The translations under genes and the position numbers were made by a program. The notes under the pieces were generated by a model. The model searched no databases. It worked only from the letters and a program-made list of their open reading frames with translations, and was not told where the DNA came from. From Streptomyces sp. NBC_01446 (GTDB taxonomy: Bacteria; Actinomycetota; Actinomycetes; Streptomycetales; Streptomycetaceae): DNA of 64,000 nucleotides. Location: the NCBI RefSeq assembly GCF_026340095.1, contig NZ_JAPEPO010000002.1:496001-560000 (forward strand), given 5' to 3'. This document shows, one piece after another, positions 42,723 through 51,152 of the stretch; within the stretch, counting starts at the first letter, position 1, and every line of letters starts with the position of its first letter.

Positions 42723-44384
42723 TCAGTGGACGGTGCCGGCCATCCCACCGCCGCCGGTGGCGACGCCGCCGACCGGCTTGGGCGCGTCGGTGGCGACGCC
42801 GCCGACCGGCTTGGGCGCGGGGAACGGGGGCTTGTCCTGCCGGCAGGTCGTTCCGGCCGGCGGGAGCGTGCCGTCGACGAGGTACCGGCTCTCGTACGTC
42901 TTCACGCAGCTGCTGGGGTTGATCAGCGCGGTGTGACCGTATCCCTCATGGGTGAGCAGACGGGCGTCGGCCAATTCCCCGGCCAGCGCCTGCGCGTCCG
43001 CATAGGGAGTGGCGGGGTCGTATTTGGTGCCGACCAGCAAGACCGGGTGTGCCGTCGGCCTGTTCCACGGACCCCAGTAGCGGTCGGCCGCGACGGCCGG
43101 CCAGGAGACACACCCCGCGGTGGCCCACGTCCAGAAGCGTCCGGCGTCGCCCGCGCGTGCGGCGGCGGCCTCTTCCATGGCGGGGTAGACGGCGGGGTCA
43201 CGAGGATTGGGGCTGTCGCCACAGACCACCGCACCCGCCTGTTCCTCGCCGAGGTACGGATTCGGATGCGGCACCGGCGGCGGGGGTGGGAGCGGGGGCT
43301 CCTTAGGGACGCGGCCCTGCCAGAGGTCCCGCAGCCTTCCGGCGAGGTCCGTCCAGCCCGGGTGGACGACGTAGAGGCGGGGCACCACGTCGGCGATCGT
43401 GCGGCCGTAGGTCCACTCACCCACGGGATGCGCCCGCAGCCGCAGCATCAGCTGTTCGAACCTGTCCCGGGTCGCTTTCGGGCCGCCGGCGGAGAAGGCG
43501 CAGCCCGCGGTGTCCGTGGATCCGCACAGGGTGAGGAACCGGTCCAGGACCACTGCCGCGGAGCGGTCCACGCCCATACGCAGGAACGTGGTCAGCCGGG
43601 GTTCCGCGTCGGAGGCGTGGTTCGTCCAGGCCTGCGGATCGATGTCGCTGTCTAGGACCATGGCGCGGACCCTGCCGGGGAACAAGTTGGCGTAGGTGGC
43701 GCCCAGGATCGTGCCGTAGGAGATTCCGAGGTAGGTGAGTTGAGCGTCGCCCACCGCCTGGCGCAGCCCGTCGAGGTCGCGAGCGGTGTCGGCGGTCGAC
43801 ACATGACGCAGCAGCTCGGGGTCACGCCGTTCACAGCGCCGGGCCAGGTCCTGGTACGCGGCGAACACGGCCGCTCGCTGCTGTGCGCCCACCGGGACGC
43901 CGGCCGGTTTGCCCGCGTTCCACGCGGCGGCTTCCCCGGGAGTCGCGAAGCAGTTCACCGCGGTGCTGCTGCCGATCCCGCGGGGGTCCCAGCTGACGAT
44001 GTCGAACCGCTCCCGCACCTCGCGCGGGAAGAACTTGTAGTCCTGTGGCATCTGGACCGTTCCCGGCCCGCCGGGTCCGCCGGGGTTGAAGAGCAGGGTG
44101 CCGATGCGGCGACCGGGGTCGGTCGCCTTGCGTTTGATGACTGCCAGTTCGATGGTGCGACGGCCTGGATTGGCGTAGTCCAGTGGCACCTTCGCGGTCG
44201 CGCAGTCGAACGGGCTGCCTTGAACGCAGGCTCTCCAGTCCAGCTTGGGGGCCGGCACCGAAGCTGTGGATATACCTCCGGCCGCGGCGAGGTTCTCCCC
44301 GGTCAGAACGGTCGAGTAGGTCACCAACGCGGCGACGACCGCGGCACAAACCCGACGACCCACTGTCGGTCCCGATATGTGCAT
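42723..44384 (-). CDS. Secreted alpha/beta-hydrolase, S33 tripeptidyl-aminopeptidase type
   Basis: A 553-residue exported enzyme. The signal peptide is at residues 1-34 (RRVCAAVVAALVTYSTVL). The nucleophile elbow is GISYGT, the acid is in GTKYDPATPYADA and the His in HEGYGHTAL, in the order and spacing of Streptomyces tripeptidyl aminopeptidases. The oxyanion region is LLFNPGGPGGPG. ATG 44384 has AAGGA upstream. The C-terminus ends in two copies of PKPVGGVAT, encoded by a near-perfect DNA repeat (about 42757-42822), apparently a recent duplication of the tail. Probably releases N-terminal peptides outside the cell. Confidence 0.85.
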   Translation of the reverse strand: MHISGPTVGRRVCAAVVAALVTYSTVLTGENLAAAGGISTASVPAPKLDWRACVQGSPFDCATAKVPLDYANPGRRTIELAVIKRKATDPGRRIGTLLFNPGGPGGPGTVQMPQDYKFFPREVRERFDIVSWDPRGIGSSTAVNCFATPGEAAAWNAGKPAGVPVGAQQRAAVFAAYQDLARRCERRDPELLRHVSTADTARDLDGLRQAVGDAQLTYLGISYGTILGATYANLFPGRVRAMVLDSDIDPQAWTNHASDAEPRLTTFLRMGVDRSAAVVLDRFLTLCGSTDTAGCAFSAGGPKATRDRFEQLMLRLRAHPVGEWTYGRTIADVVPRLYVVHPGWTDLAGRLRDLWQGRVPKEPPLPPPPPVPHPNPYLGEEQAGAVVCGDSPNPRDPAVYPAMEEAAAARAGDAGRFWTWATAGCVSWPAVAADRYWGPWNRPTAHPVLLVGTKYDPATPYADAQALAGELADARLLTHEGYGHTALINPSSCVKTYESRYLVDGTLPPAGTTCRQDKPPFPAPKPVGGVATDAPKPVGGVATGGGGMAGTVH

Positions 44385-44625
44385 GCCTTGTCCTTCCAAC
44401 CCCGAGGGCCGGACGCCCTTCCGTGCTGGACGTCGTCACGCATCTGTGCCAACGGCACCGCGGCCCGACAACGCGCGCGAGCCGATCGCGGCCAATCGGG
44501 CGAACCCCCCTCACAGTGCCCCCGACGACAGGCCCGTGGCACCCGGCCGGCTCCTGGCCTTCCGCCGCGTGAGGGCTCGATCGTCGGCTTCGTCGAGGCG
44601 AGGATGCCGACGTCGTGGCCGCGAC

Positions 44626-45102
44626 CTACGCGATGGCTCGGCTGCGTCGCTCGATCATGACGACGTCACGCCACACACCGTGGTGCCGGCCGATGCGCTC
44701 GCGGGTGCCGATCTCGCGGAAGCCGCGTCTGCGATGGACGGCGAGACTGGCTGCGTTCTCGGGGAAGACGCCGGACTGGATGGTCCAGATCCCCGCAGCC
44801 TCGGTCGAGGTGATCAGGGCGTCGAGCAGAGCACCGGCGATGCCTCGGCCACGGACGTCGGGGTGGACGTACACGGAGTGCTCGACCACGCCGGCGTAGA
44901 CGCAGCGGTCTGAGACTGCGGAGGCGGCGATCCAGCCGAGGACGGAGCCGACAGGGCCGAGGGCAACGTAGCAGTGCTCGGGAAGTCTGGTGGCGTGGAA
45001 GTGCTGCCAGGTGGGTGCGGTGGTTTCGAAGGTGGCGTTTCCGTCGTCGATGCCGAGTTGGTAGATCTTCAGGACGGCATCGGCGGCGTGCTCGGGGCGC
45101 AT
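44626..45102 (-). CDS. GNAT acetyltransferase, phosphinothricin/ArsN-like, 5'-truncated by a TnpB element
   Basis: A 158-residue GNAT enzyme: LKIYQLGIDDGNATFETTAP and HSVYVHPDVRGRGIAGALLD (with the acetyl-CoA loop RGRGIAG) are typical of the PAT/ArsN1 group that acetylates phosphinothricin or arsinothricin. The present start ATG 45102 lies 4 bp from the end of a TnpB element; GGGGGAGG in that end is 10 nt upstream and could serve as ribosome binding site. The lost first codons remain at 46526-46551, overlapping the arsC stop. Position as last gene of an arsenic operon favours an ArsN-type role; this is inference. Confidence 0.8.
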   Translation of the reverse strand: MRPEHAADAVLKIYQLGIDDGNATFETTAPTWQHFHATRLPEHCYVALGPVGSVLGWIAASAVSDRCVYAGVVEHSVYVHPDVRGRGIAGALLDALITSTEAAGIWTIQSGVFPENAASLAVHRRRGFREIGTRERIGRHHGVWRDVVMIERRSRAIA

Positions 45103-45106
45103 CGAT

Positions 45107-45195
45107 TTGAAACCTCCCCCAGCTAAGGCAGGGGGATTCCTAGCTCACGTCGCCTGGTCCCCGGCGGGGATGCAGGTCTTACACGATCAGCACTA
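45107..45195 (-). ncRNA. Candidate omega RNA of the third TnpB element
   Basis: The region after the tnpB stop is conserved with the second element despite being non-coding, with two hairpins: an internal GC-rich one (around CCGCCGGGG) and CCCCCTGCC...GGGGG next to the TTTCAA end. The guide would begin at 45106 on the minus strand, inside the acetyltransferase gene. Confidence 0.5.
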
Positions 45196-46350
45196 GCCGG
45201 GACAGAGACCAGCCCGGACGAGCATCACACGGGCCGAGTTTTTGTCCCGAGGCCGGGACATCCCGCACGTGGTGCACGTATACGTTCGTTCTGAGAGAGG
45301 CAGCGCGTGCTTGGTTCTCGCTCCGCAGTCTGCGCAGTCCATCGTGGTGTGCGCCGGGTGCACCAGATGCACCCACCGGCCGTGCTTACGGCCCATCTCG
45401 ACCAGGGCAGTCTTGGTCGCGCCGATCGCCGCGTCAGCGGCCTTCCTGGCCATGGTGGACTTCGCAAGGAACTTCGGCCGGAAGTCCTCCACGGCCAGGG
45501 CGTCATGGTCACGGACGACCTTCTTGGCCCACTTGCGGGCGGTGTCCTGACGCTGCCGGGCCACCTTCTTGTGCAGCTTCGCCGCCTGCCGCTTCGCCTC
45601 GCGGTAGCCCTTCGACCCGGCGCATCCACGCTTCGGCTTACGCCGGGACATCATCCGCTGATAGTGCACCAAGCGCTGGGCAGCACTCTTCCCGTGCTGC
45701 GGGTGAGGAAGGTCGTGGTCATCGCTGGTAGTGGTCGCAATCTCCTTCACACCCCAGTCGATCCCGATCACCCGGCCGGTTCCCGGCAGCGTCTCGGTCA
45801 TGCCCCGGGCGACGAACGACGCGTACCAAGCTCCGGTGCTGTCGCGGTAGACGCGGACGCTGGAGGGCGGCTCGGGAAGGGCACGCGACCACACGACCGT
45901 CACAGCGATGCCGCCCGCCAGGTGCAGGCGGCCGTCCTTGAGCCGAAAACCCCGCCGGGTGTAGTTCAGCGACGGGTCGTCCTGGTGCTTCTTCTTGTAC
46001 TGGGGCATCCCGGCCCGCTGCCGCATCGGCACAGCGGCCTTGATGTCCTTCAGCGCCTTCGCCCGCGACTTCGCGAAATCGCGTATCACCTGCTGCTGAG
46101 GAACACTGGAGCCTTCACGCAGCCAGCCCATACAGGCACGCGCCTCGGTCAGCATCTTGTCCAGCCGGGCCGGACCGCACTCCTCGTTCTCGGCGTGCGC
46201 CTTCTTCGAGCGGGCGCAGCACTCATTCCACAGCCACCGGCACCGCGCCCATTCCGCTTCGAGGGCGCCAGTCGCAGTGGACGACACACGAAGGCGGAAG
46301 GTGTAACGGGCATGCCCGACACCTGCCCTCTCCTGCGCCGCACTCGTCAT
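45193..46350 (-). CDS. tnpB: TnpB, RNA-guided endonuclease (solo element)
   Basis: A 385-residue TnpB, ATG 46350. The RuvC residues are Asp in GIDWGVKEIATT, Glu in LAVEDFRPKFL and Asp in RPRDKNSARVML. The zinc finger is CADCGA and CTTCGM. Close relative of the protein at 16818-17999 along its whole length, and the leader ACTGTCAGTCCTCCCGG is shared. A longer frame from 46440 includes that leader and is not likely used. Confidence 0.92.
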   Translation of the reverse strand: MTSAAQERAGVGHARYTFRLRVSSTATGALEAEWARCRWLWNECCARSKKAHAENEECGPARLDKMLTEARACMGWLREGSSVPQQQVIRDFAKSRAKALKDIKAAVPMRQRAGMPQYKKKHQDDPSLNYTRRGFRLKDGRLHLAGGIAVTVVWSRALPEPPSSVRVYRDSTGAWYASFVARGMTETLPGTGRVIGIDWGVKEIATTTSDDHDLPHPQHGKSAAQRLVHYQRMMSRRKPKRGCAGSKGYREAKRQAAKLHKKVARQRQDTARKWAKKVVRDHDALAVEDFRPKFLAKSTMARKAADAAIGATKTALVEMGRKHGRWVHLVHPAHTTMDCADCGARTKHALPLSERTYTCTTCGMSRPRDKNSARVMLVRAGLCPG

Positions 46351-46525
46351 AAACAGCAACCTATCCGGGAGGACTGACAGTCGAGAGCTCTGACCCAAAA
46401 TGGGCTGCCTCACCACCACGGCAGGCGGACGCCGATCCACCCTGCCGGCGAATCGGCTTCCCCTGCTCCTGCTCCGCAGGAGTCCGATCCCTCCCCGGCC
46501 TCAAGGCCGGGGCATCCCCGGAGGA

Positions 46526-46551
46526 ATCCGGTGATGCGGACGTGCGGTCAT
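46526..46551 (-). pseudogene. 5' stub of the interrupted acetyltransferase gene
   Basis: The ATG at 46551-46549 overlaps the TGA stop of arsC (ATGA), the usual coupling within operons. It encodes MTARPHHR plus two bases. Joined to 45106 and below it gives MTARPHHRISMRPEH and on into the GNAT protein in frame. Confidence 0.65.
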
Positions 46552-46967
46552 GCGCGGGGCTCGGGTGCGATCTCGTCGATCAGGCCTTGGACACGGTGCG
46601 CGATCTCGTCGCGGATCGGGCGGACCGCCTCCACTCCTTGGCCGGCGGGATCGGGGAGTTGCCAGTCGAGGTAGCGCTTGCCCGGGAAGACGGGGCAGGT
46701 GTCGCCGCAGCCCATGGTGATGACGACGTCGGATGCCTGGACGGCTTCCGCGGTGAGCACCTTGGGGACTTCGGCGGAGATGTCGATGCCGACCTCGGTC
46801 AGCGCTTGGACCACGGCCGAGTTGACGGAGTCGGCCGGCGCGGAGCCCGCCGAGCGCACCTGTACGCGATCTCCGGCGAGGTGGGTGAGGAAGGCCGCGG
46901 CCATCTGGGAGCGTCCGGCGTTGTGGACGCAGACGAACAGGACCGAGGGCAGGACGGCGTCAGACAT
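46548..46967 (-). CDS. arsC: Arsenate reductase (low-molecular-weight phosphatase type)
   Basis: A 139-residue enzyme with the C-x5-R-S loop FVCVHNAGRSQMA at the N-terminus, two further Cys in MGCGDTCPVFPG and DPAGQGVEAVRPIRDEI with the catalytic Asp-Pro. Reduces arsenate to arsenite, which Acr3 then exports. ATG 46967 overlaps the acr3 gene by 8 bp. Its stop overlaps the start of the now interrupted acetyltransferase gene. Confidence 0.92.
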   Translation of the reverse strand: MSDAVLPSVLFVCVHNAGRSQMAAAFLTHLAGDRVQVRSAGSAPADSVNSAVVQALTEVGIDISAEVPKVLTAEAVQASDVVITMGCGDTCPVFPGKRYLDWQLPDPAGQGVEAVRPIRDEIAHRVQGLIDEIAPEPRA

Positions 46968-48057
46968 GGGCGGGATCTTCCTGGAGTGCGGGCGCATTGG
47001 GGGCAGTGAAGCAGCGCCGGGCGTACAGCGCCACGTACACGAGCCCGATCAGTACCGGTACCTCGATGAGCGGGCCGACGACACCGGCCAGGGCCTGCCC
47101 GGAGGAGGCGCCGAACGTCGCGATGGCCACGGCGATGGCCAACTCGAAGTTGTTGCCCGCTGCGGTGAAAGCCAGCGTGGTGGCGCGCGGGTAGTCCAGG
47201 CCAACGGCCTTGCCCAGCAGCATCGATCCGGCCCACATCAGCGCGAAGTAGACCAGCAGTGGCAGGGCGATGCGGACCACGTCGAACGGCTTGGAGGTGA
47301 TGGCGTCGCCCTGGAGGGCGAAGAGGATGACGATGGTGAACAGCAGCCCGTACAGGGCGAAGGGGCTGATGCGCGGGATCAGCTTCGCCTCGTACCAGGT
47401 GCGGCCTTTCACCTTCTCTCCGATGCGGCGAGTGAGGTATCCGGCGGCGAGTGGGATGCCCAGGAAGATGAGCACGCTGCGGGCGATCTCCCACACCGAC
47501 ACGTCGAGGCCGGTTTGTTCCAAGCCCAGCCAGCCGGGCAGAACCGTCAGGTAGAACCAGCCGAGCGCCGAGAACGCGATCACCTGGAACACGGAGTTCA
47601 GCGCGACCAGGACCGCGGCGGCCTCCCGGTGCCCGCAGGCCAGGTCGTTCCAGATGATGACCATGGCGATGCAGCGGGCAAGGCCGACGATGATCAGGCC
47701 GGTGCGAAATTCGGGCAGGTCCGGCAGGAGCAGCCAGGCCAGGGCGAACATGAGCGCCGGGCCGACGATCCAGTTCAGCAGCAGTGAGGGCAGCAGCAGG
47801 CGTTTGTCTCGGGTGACGGTGTCGAGACGGTCATAGCGGACCTTGGCCAACACCGGGTACATCATCACGAGCAGACCGAGCGCGATCGGCAGGGACACCC
47901 CGCTCACGGTCACCGTGGCCAATGTGTCCCCGAGCCCCGGTATGAGGCGGCCCATACCGAGACCGAACGCCATCGCGGCGAGGATCCACACGGCCAGGTA
48001 GCGATCCAGGAATGACAGGCGCCCCGCCACGCCGTGATCAGGTGCGCTCGTGCTCAC
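46960..48057 (-). CDS. acr3: ACR3-family arsenite efflux permease
   Basis: A 365-residue membrane protein with ten helices. The family motif with the essential Cys is seen in IIVGLARCIAMVIIWNDLAC, and TTLAFTAAGNNFELAIAVAI lies in a later helix. It exports arsenite. Overlaps arsR by 4 bp (ATGA) and arsC by 8 bp, so the three are translated as one unit. Confidence 0.93.
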   Translation of the reverse strand: MSTSAPDHGVAGRLSFLDRYLAVWILAAMAFGLGMGRLIPGLGDTLATVTVSGVSLPIALGLLVMMYPVLAKVRYDRLDTVTRDKRLLLPSLLLNWIVGPALMFALAWLLLPDLPEFRTGLIIVGLARCIAMVIIWNDLACGHREAAAVLVALNSVFQVIAFSALGWFYLTVLPGWLGLEQTGLDVSVWEIARSVLIFLGIPLAAGYLTRRIGEKVKGRTWYEAKLIPRISPFALYGLLFTIVILFALQGDAITSKPFDVVRIALPLLVYFALMWAGSMLLGKAVGLDYPRATTLAFTAAGNNFELAIAVAIATFGASSGQALAGVVGPLIEVPVLIGLVYVALYARRCFTAPNAPALQEDPAHV

Positions 48058-48461
48058 GAAGCAGCCCCGGCGGTCTCCGTGCGGGCGGGCAGCGGCTCGC
48101 CGGCCGGGCGGGTCAGGATCCCCGCGAGTCGGTCGGTCATCTCAGGCAGCAGCCAGTAGTAGACCCACGTCCCGCGCCTCTCGCAGTCGATGAGACCGGC
48201 CTGTCGCAGCAGCTTGAGGTGATGAGAGATCGTCGGCTGCGACAGGTCGAAGGCCGGCGTCAGGTCGCAGACGCAGACTTCCCCGCCTGCCTGTGAGGCG
48301 ATCATCGACAGCAGACGCAGGCGGACAGGATCGCCCAGCGCCTTGAATACTTTCGCCAGCTCAACGGCCTGGGTCTCGTCCATCGGGGCGGTCAGGAGCC
48401 CGGGGCAGCAGACGTCGGTCCCGCTGCTCTGGCCCAACACCACAAGTTCTTGCTTCGACAT
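48054..48461 (-). CDS. arsR: ArsR-family arsenic-responsive repressor
   Basis: A 135-residue winged-helix repressor: FKALGDPVRLRLLSMIASQ, the metal site GGEVCVCDLTPAFDL with C-x-C in the DNA-recognition helix, and QPTISHHLKLLRQAGL. As(III) binding to these Cys releases the DNA. It is the first gene of the operon; the start ATG 48461 leaves an 80-bp divergent promoter to the ArsI/CadI-type gene with inverted repeats that fit an operator. Confidence 0.92.
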   Translation of the reverse strand: MSKQELVVLGQSSGTDVCCPGLLTAPMDETQAVELAKVFKALGDPVRLRLLSMIASQAGGEVCVCDLTPAFDLSQPTISHHLKLLRQAGLIDCERRGTWVYYWLLPEMTDRLAGILTRPAGEPLPARTETAGAAS

Positions 48462-48479
48462 ACGTCTATGTTGACAGGC

Positions 48480-48524
48480 TTCGATGCAGGGCGCAATGTT
48501 GCATCGAAGAACATCAATGCAACT
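48480..48524. promoter_or_regulatory. ArsR operator region
   Basis: TTCGATGC (48480-48487) and its exact complement GCATCGAA (48501-48508) are followed by ATCAATGCAACTCGAT. These lie between the divergent arsR and ArsI/CadI genes and resemble ArsR sites built on ATCAA-N-TTGAT half-sites. Confidence 0.6.
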
Positions 48525-48540
48525 CGATAGGAGCACCGCC

Positions 48541-49014
48541 ATGTCTCGCGCTCAGCTCGCCCTGCGTGTAAGCGATCTGGAAGCGTCGATCAGCTTCTAC
48601 TCGAAGCTGTTCGGCACCGAACCGGCCAAGCGGCGCGAGGGCTACGCCAACTTCGCCATCACCGAGCCCCCGTTGAAGCTCGTCCTCATCGAGGGCGAGC
48701 CCGACCAGGAAACCCGCCTCGACCACCTCGGCGTCGAGGTCGAGACCACCGACCAGGTCACCGCCACAACTGGGCGGCTGAAGGAGGCGGGCCTGGCAAC
48801 GTTCGAGGAGAGCGACACCTCCTGCTGCTACGCGCTCCAGGACAAGGTGTGGGTCCACGGACCGGGCCAGGAGCCCTGGGAGGTCTACGTCGTCAAGGCA
48901 GACGCCGACACCCTCGGCAAGAGCGCCCAGCCCGACGTGAACGGCGACGGATGCTGCACCAGCCAGCCCGCGGCCGAAGAAGCGACCGCAGCGGCATGCG
49001 CCTGCGGACAGTGA
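48541..49014 (+). CDS. ArsI/CadI family metal-resistance protein (VOC fold)
   Basis: A 157-residue vicinal-oxygen-chelate protein: SRAQLALRVSDLEASISFYS, EGYANFAITEPPLKLVL and RLDHLGVEVETTDQV carry the metal ligands His and Glu pattern. The neighbouring pair SCCYALQDKVWVHGP fits the As(III)-binding Cys of ArsI C-As lyases; three further Cys clusters lie in the tail (GDGCCTS, ACACGQ). GGAG precedes ATG 48541. In ars operons such proteins cleave methylarsenite or bind cadmium; which applies here is not certain. Confidence 0.85.
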   Translation: MSRAQLALRVSDLEASISFYSKLFGTEPAKRREGYANFAITEPPLKLVLIEGEPDQETRLDHLGVEVETTDQVTATTGRLKEAGLATFEESDTSCCYALQDKVWVHGPGQEPWEVYVVKADADTLGKSAQPDVNGDGCCTSQPAAEEATAAACACGQ

Positions 49015-49118
49015 CCCAGCGATGCCCACTGGATCGCGGCGGCCGCCACCCGAAGCCGCCCGGCCCGCCGTCGTCCTGCTACGGGCCCCCTGAACGAGTC
49101 CGTCTGACCGTCACTGAT

Positions 49119-49141
49119 CCCGGCGACCTTCGGTCGCCGGG
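49119..49141 (+). terminator. Hairpin downstream of the ArsI/CadI gene
   Basis: CCCGGCGACC and GGTCGCCGGG form a perfect 10-bp stem with a TTC loop, about 105 bp after the stop. Confidence 0.7.
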
Positions 49142-49304
49142 TCGTCCTCACATTCGCTCTTCGCCCACCGCAACACGCTTCAAAAGCCAACGAAATGAAG
49201 GGAAGAGCGCCACTGGCCGAAACCAAGGCGCTCGTCGGAGAGCCGTGAAGGGCCAGGACGTCGGAGTGGAGGGAGCGAGGAACCAGCGGCCCACTCGAAG
49301 GTCA

Positions 49305-49589
49305 CTACCCAGCAGCCACAACCGGGCCTGCCGTGACCTGAGGAGGGTTGGGGAGGAGCGACGAGAGGCTGTCCCGTACGAAGTCCGCCGCACGGTTGAC
49401 CGACTCCTCGGCCCCGGATTGGTCTTCAAAGACACTGGTGGAGACCATCACCCCGTCCCCGGCGTCCACCCAGTAGTAGGCCACGAAACCGGGGACTTGG
49501 CGGAGCAGAGCCACGAATCCCTCGTCCACCCGGCGTCCTGCCTCGGCGGAGTCAGTCACACCTTCGTAACGCCGAATCACTGCGTACAT
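49305..49589 (-). CDS. Small ABM-like (ferredoxin-fold) protein
   Basis: A 94-residue protein, MYAVIRRYEGV at ATG 49589 with GGAG upstream. VPGFVAYYWVDAGDGVMVS and SVFEDQSGAEESVNRAADFV fit the dimeric alpha-beta barrel fold of antibiotic-biosynthesis monooxygenase-type proteins. No cofactor residue is evident. Function unknown. Confidence 0.7.
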   Translation of the reverse strand: MYAVIRRYEGVTDSAEAGRRVDEGFVALLRQVPGFVAYYWVDAGDGVMVSTSVFEDQSGAEESVNRAADFVRDSLSSLLPNPPQVTAGPVVAAG

Positions 49590-50081
49590 AGCTGATCTCC
49601 TCATGGATCCCAAGGGCACCTTGCGCGCAAACGACCTACCCCCACCGGGCGTCTCCGGCTCGGGGGACGCCCGGACATGACCCGGATAGGCGCACTGGTT
49701 GATCCAGCGCGGGCGTCTGCTTCGGCCAGGGCTGGGCTGGGCTGGGCGAACCGGAGTTCACGGAAGTCCGGTCAGAGCCGAAATTCAAAGATCGTCATCA
49801 CAGCGTTGCGGATCGGCTCGATGCGCGTTCTGCGGCGACGCCTTCCATGTCCCTCTCCCACAGGGCCTCGAACCAGACTCGGCGACCTCGGCATCGTCGG
49901 TGGCTTGGGCGGGGGCTGGGGCCCTGGATCAACCCGCGTCAAGCACCGGGCTGCCCACGCTCCGATGCCGGTCACTCAGTGGGTCGCAGGAGGTGTCTGT
50001 CGTGACTCGATCCCAGGCCAGGGATGTGTCGGCGAAGATGGACCTGTCCACCGTCCCCGCCAGCGAGGAGTCTTCGCGCAG
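49590..50081. other. Upstream region of the LacI gene, no other gene recognised
   Basis: The LacI frame stays open to 49677, but the conserved protein starts at 50082. Nothing else resembles a gene. The palindrome found before the permease gene does not occur here. Confidence 0.45.
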
Positions 50082-51122
50082 ATGGCTACTTCCGCCCCCG
50101 GCTCGAGGCCGCCGACGATCGCCGATGTCGCACGCGTCGCCGGCGTTTCGCGCACGACCGTGTCGCACGCCCTGAACGGGCTCGGCAAGGTCGATCCCCG
50201 GACGCGGGAGCGCGTCAGGCAGGTCGCGGCGGAGCTGGGCTACCGCCCCAACCTTCGGGCGCAGCGGCTGCGGCGTGGACAGGCGAAGGCCATTGCGCTG
50301 GCCTCCTCGATGCCGTTCGCGGTGGCGGGCGGGCCGTCACGGCTCGGCTTCTACATGGAGGTCGCGGCGGCGGCCGCGGAGAGCGCGCTCCTTCACGACT
50401 ACGCACTCGTGCTCGTACCGCCCGTGCAGTCGGATTCCGCGCTGTACTCCGTCGACATCGACGGAGCCATCGTGGTCGAACCGGAAGTGGATGATGCCGC
50501 GGTCGCCCAGCTGCGCGAACGCGGCCTGCCGTACGTGACGCTCGGCAGGCCGGTGTCCGCCGAGGAGGCCGCGCCGTACGTCGACCTGCGCGGTGATCTG
50601 GTGGTGGAGCTGCTGCTGGCGCACCTGCACGAGCAGGGTGCGGTGAGGCCCGCGCTGATCGTGGGCTCCGGTTCGCGGCATTCATCCGTCGATGCGCTCA
50701 CCGCGTACGAGCGCGTCGCCGAGCGGCACGGCTGGACGCCGATCGTGGCGAGGGTCCCGGAGTCGGGCGGTGAGCAAGCGGGTTACGAGCGGTGCGCCGA
50801 ACTGCTCGCCGAACACCCGGACGTCGACGCGGTCTGCGCGCTGGTCGATGCCTTCGCGGTGGGGGCGCTCCGGGCGATCCGGGACAGCGGGCGGACCGTA
50901 CCGGACGACGTCATGGTCGTCACCCGCTACGACGGCCTGCGTGCCCGTACCTGTGAACCGCCTCTGACGGCGGTCGATCTGCACCTGGACAAGGCGGCGT
51001 CGGACGCGGTGGAGCTATTGCTGGGGCGGCTTCGCGGGGACACCGCCACGCCGTCGGTGGCGGTGTCCCCGAACCCACAGGTGATCGTCCGGGCTTCGTC
51101 GATACGAGCCGGCCGGAACTGA
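50082..51122 (+). CDS. LacI-family transcriptional regulator
   Basis: A 346-residue regulator. The helix-turn-helix and hinge read TIADVARVAGVSRTTVSHAL and VDPRTRERVRQVAAELGYRP NLRAQRL. The periplasmic-binding-like domain contains DIDGAIVVEPEVDDA, YVTLGRPVS and VVTRYDGLRARTCEPPLTAV. GAGGAG lies somewhat far (13 nt) from ATG 50082; a GTG nine nt earlier (50073) is possible. It faces the permease-amidohydrolase-TauE operon, whose promoter holds two LacI-style palindromes, and is its likely repressor with a nucleobase-type ligand. Confidence 0.88.
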   Translation: MATSAPGSRPPTIADVARVAGVSRTTVSHALNGLGKVDPRTRERVRQVAAELGYRPNLRAQRLRRGQAKAIALASSMPFAVAGGPSRLGFYMEVAAAAAESALLHDYALVLVPPVQSDSALYSVDIDGAIVVEPEVDDAAVAQLRERGLPYVTLGRPVSAEEAAPYVDLRGDLVVELLLAHLHEQGAVRPALIVGSGSRHSSVDALTAYERVAERHGWTPIVARVPESGGEQAGYERCAELLAEHPDVDAVCALVDAFAVGALRAIRDSGRTVPDDVMVVTRYDGLRARTCEPPLTAVDLHLDKAASDAVELLLGRLRGDTATPSVAVSPNPQVIVRASSIRAGRN

Positions 51123-51152
51123 GTCCCGGGACTCGTTCGGGCCCGGCCCCGT

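Larger units (their letters stand above)
45107..46525 (-). mobile_element. Solo-TnpB element (IS1341-like) in the arsenic operon
   Basis: About 1.42 kb, tnpB on the minus strand, no tnpA. The left-end hairpin has arms CCCCGGCC (46493-46500) and GGCCGGGG (46505-46512) with loop TCAA. The right end on the minus strand carries the conserved GATCGTGTAAGACCTGC (45172-45188), CGTGAGCTAGGAATCCCCCT (45130-45149) and ends TTTCAA at 45107. Removing 45107-46525 joins the 26-nt stub and the GNAT gene in frame, which supports both borders. Confidence 0.8.

Noticed and set aside
48480..48540. Earlier start for the ArsI/CadI gene at 48484
   Set aside because: It would run through the arsR operator region, and GGAG is well spaced only for ATG 48541.
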